DNA of 20,923 bases from Heterotrichella gracilis (Eukaryota; Sar; Xanthophyceae; Tribonematales; Xanthonemataceae). The DNA lies in the NCBI GenBank assembly GCA_032358255.1, contig JAULBX010025741.1:1-20923 (forward strand), in the 5' to 3' direction. The notes beneath the pieces are model-generated. The model searched no databases. It saw nothing but the letters and a program-made list of their open reading frames with translations, and was not told the DNA's origin. A program made the position numbers and the translations under genes. Of this stretch, positions 18,434-20,923 are shown piece after piece (the first letter of the stretch is position 1; each line of letters opens with the position of its first letter).

Positions 18434-19325
18434 CATACACTGACGTCACCTGTCAGGGACAAAGAAGTTGTCCACATGCCATGCAGTCCACAATGTAGTT
18501 GAAATGTTGGCAATATGCTTGAAGGCGGGAAAGAGTTGAAGGGCATCTCATTGTCATGACACTGCAGTGGCAGATTTGTCCAATAAATGACCAGTGCTTC
18601 TGAATCAAAAACAAATTACATGTGCGTCTAGGATACAAGCTTCCTGCCAAAACTGTACGACTTCAAGTCGTCGACTTGATTTGTTTATTGAATGAACAAA
18701 CAGATAACGTTATAGTACTACGCAGCCAGTCCTTGGATCAACGAGGAGTTAGCAAAGAATAAAAGGCACTGCTCTTTTCCAAAAATAAAATCCTCTACCA
18801 ATAGAAAGCCTTTGAAAGACAGAAGCCAGCGGTACGAGCGGTTGCTGCAGCGTGTGAGCACTGCGATGGCAATCCTGGAGCTCTGCTGACTGGGATAACG
18901 GGATAGGCTAGGAGGGGCTAGGCGCGTGAGCGAGAGTAGGGCAATGAAGTGATTGTGTCACACGAGGTTTGGCTATGGTGGGCTGGCATTCATTGTGGCA
19001 TCTGGTCCATAGCGCAGGAATTTGAGTGGGCGTGGAGAGGAGGTCGCGAATAGGTGTCGTCCGCTTTGGTAGGTGGCAAACTGACTGATGAGCACCTTGC
19101 CTGGTGATGTGTGAAACAATTGGTTCAGAGGTTAAGTCATGCTAGTTAAGACAGAGCAGGGACCAGCGCTTGATTCAACCTTGCGGCAGCCGCACCATCT
19201 ATTTTGAGGTATTCAAGCCTGATTAGGGTATGGGTTCAGCGCATAGGGTTCATGTGTGCGTCAAGACAGCTCGGTTCCATGCTACCTGTGATGGAAGCGA
19301 TCGGTGCTTGACCCCGTACGGGGTA

Positions 19326-20923
19326 CTACAAGTAGAGGCTCAGTTGCGGTCCTAGCAGGTGATCGCCACAGCTGTACTTGGATGCTGGTGTGTAGGTCTT
19401 GTTGCCCAATCGGTGCACGCTGGCCCAGCGCACCTTGTAATTCTGCAAACAATAAGAATGAGTCGTCAAACCACCCGGGGTGAACACGGCAGCGACCAAC
19501 ACCACACTTTTTCCTTGTACAATACACAACTGTGCTCATAGGCTGCCGTGTGTTTTGCTGATTGGCATCACAATTTATACCCCCGCAAGCAAGGTGTCAG
19601 GCACAACGACGATGTCTAATGCGCATGATTAACTGATGCTGCATCTGAATCCTGGCATGATTAACTGATGCATGATTAATTGATGCATGATTAACTGATG
19701 CGCATGATTAACTGATGCATGATTAACTGATGTATCTGAATCCTGGCATGCGCAAGGTGACCTTGGTGGATCCAAGACCCTCAGTGAACTAAAAACCCTG
19801 CATTCCTGCCCACCAAAACATGCCCTCATCATGGCAATTATACACGGACTGGCACATGTACCTTCTTTCCTATTAGATTATTATTACTCCAGCTTGTGCA
19901 CGACTGGTACATGGTTTTATGTGCATTGTATTGCAGATTATACAGGACAGATACATGGTGTGTGTGCATAGCGTTGCTGACCCACCGTTTGCTCCACAAT
20001 GTTCTTCCCTTGGCTGCTGTAACCCATGGACGCCAGCGTCTGCCCATGGGGCACGTGCACCATGAATGCAGTCGGGTGGACCTCCCACGTTGGGTGGACC
20101 ATCTCCCGGATTGCACGCATGTGCACGGGCTTATCAAACCCATATCCCCGCATGTCTTCATCATACCAAGGGGTGAAGCGCCTGGCCAGCAGCATGTATG
20201 GCTCGTAGCCCTGCATGACAATACTAATAAGTAGCTGCCACATGTCCACCTCCAGGGAGGAGTAAAACGGGTGCCCTGGCTAACTGTACGCGGGGGCTAT
20301 GCCCTATCTAGGGTCACAACATAGCACCACAGTCACTACAATTACACCTATCACTGTGATATGTACGCAATTGCAACATTGCATTTGTGAACACCAATGC
20401 AGTGACTGCTTTCATTCTTGCCATGCCCAGGTGGCATGCACCGTCCCGCAACTTGCCTGAGGTAGATTTCCTGGTATGCTATAGCATGTAGTGGCATTGA
20501 TCCATTTGCTGTAATTAGTGAACGCTTGGCCCTCCGCATACTTCCATACATGGAACTGTTCTATGGTGCCGGCTCCAATCATGTCTACTAAATGTTCCTT
20601 GGGCCCTGGAACGGCAGGAAATGTAAGTGACTGCTCGGTCATTGCACTCGTGATATGATGTGCTCACCTGGGAGACTCTGTGCACCGTGATAAAATCAAC
20701 AAGGTTCATTGTAATTATTGTCATTGCCAGTGAACTACCAAATCACGCTAGCTTGCACACCTTGTACTGCTTCCAGAGCCAGCTTGGCACCCTCCTCTAG
20801 GGTTTTGTAGACTGGGTCAAATGAAGGCACCACCATGGCCACCCGCGCAAGCAGCTTTGTATGCAGCGCATCATAAGCACTGGGATCCATCAGAGTTTGC
20901 GACATCTGCTGGCTGGGTAGGAA
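19326..20923 (-). CDS. GT49-family glycosyltransferase (LARGE C-module/B4GAT1-like), 5' end outside window
   Basis: Minus-strand exons, in transcript order: beyond 20923 to 20761, 20605-20457, 20210-19986 and 19442-19326, with consistent phases and a TAG stop at 19328-19326. The visible 217 residues begin FLPSQQMSQ, where GT49 enzymes have 'D.DFLP', so the metal-binding DxD lies just past the window edge. Then come VAMVVPSFDPV, AGTIEQFHVWKYAEG.AFTNYSKW, GYEPYMLLARR, FTPWYDEDMRGYGFDKPVHM and EVHPTAFMVHVPHG. These match the family order 'vPaFe', 'W..g...T.f..W', 'fEPyvv..r', 'yDerF.GyG.nK' and 'v....f..H.pH'. Known GT49 enzymes (LARGE second module, B4GAT1) are inverting beta-1,3- or 1,4-linking glucuronosyl/N-acetylglucosaminyl transferases in the Golgi. 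The donor sugar here is not determined. The intron 20456-20211 appears to start with GC rather than GT. The end YKVRWASVHRLGNK to LSLYL is lineage-specific. Confidence 0.85.
19621..19750 (+). repeat. Minisatellite of GCATGATTAACTGAT units in last GT49 intron
   Basis: CATGATTAACTGATG-type units occur about six times between 19623 and 19732. The array is bracketed by two copies of ATCTGAATCCTGGCATG, at about 19643-19659 and 19734-19750. It lies in the intron 19985-19443 of the minus-strand gene. Confidence 0.9.

Larger units (their letters stand above)
17235..19325. other. Region between convergent GT31 and GT49 genes
   Basis: The two genes face each other across about 2.1 kb, so both 3' untranslated regions should lie here. 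No protein-coding gene is recognisable. The contents are listed separately: telomere-junction repeat, two tRNA-Pro-like relics and a ~60-bp tandem repeat. A short alternating inverted repeat lies at 18658-18677: CGACTT, then AAGTCG, then CGACTT. The part from 18780 to 19300 shows nothing I can identify. Confidence 0.5.

Noticed and set aside
19621..19750. Regular short repeats as a CRISPR array
   Set aside because: Units are directly adjacent without unique spacers and the setting is a eukaryotic intron; this is a minisatellite.

Overview
The window looks like nuclear DNA from a green alga (chlorophyte). Genes are interrupted by introns with ordinary GT..AG borders, codon use is mildly GC-rich, and short tracts of the Arabidopsis-type telomere motif TTTAGGG/CCCTAAA recur inside introns and between genes. 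I cannot name the genus. No bacterial operon, CRISPR array, rRNA gene or intact transposon is visible.

Layout. 1-1193: no gene, with a very G-rich tract at the left edge. 1194-4221 (+): six-exon gene for a divergent Ras/Rab-like small GTPase with a long Ser/Asp-rich tail. 4222-6488: tandem repeat, then nothing recognisable. 6489-9310 (+): six-exon SOUL/HEBP-type haem-binding protein with a probable signal peptide. 10103-11409 (+): two-exon GT8 glycosyltransferase with a signal peptide. 12591-17234 (+): nine-exon gene that reads in frame as a GT31 (C1GalT/Fringe-like) glycosyltransferase joined to a second, unassigned GT-A-like domain; two adjacent genes is the alternative. 17235-19325: intergenic, with a telomere-fusion-like junction, two tRNA-Pro-like relics and a ~60-bp tandem repeat. 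19326 to beyond 20923 (-): last four exons of a GT49 glycosyltransferase, cut by the right edge just after the expected DxD motif.

Function. From about 10 kb rightward the window is a cluster of secretory-pathway glycosyltransferases (GT8, GT31 plus a GT-A-like half, GT49). GT8 and GT49 are the two catalytic modules that animal LARGE carries in one polypeptide; here they are separate genes about 8 kb apart with a GT31 gene between them. A shared job in building one algal cell-wall or glycoprotein glycan is inference.

Most unusual structure. In the GTPase gene and the GT31 gene, exon edges have been tandemly copied into the neighbouring introns together with their splice-site sequence, often with telomere-like repeats between copies. 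I count nine affected exon edges. The clearest case is 13504-14016, with six decayed copies of one exon start, most with an acceptor-like end, spaced by CCCTAAA tracts. At 17341-17463 a telomere tract changes from G-strand to C-strand within a duplicated flank. Together these suggest that break repair involving telomere repeats has shaped the introns.

All exon joins were worked out by hand from reading frame, splice consensus and family similarity. No transcript evidence was available.
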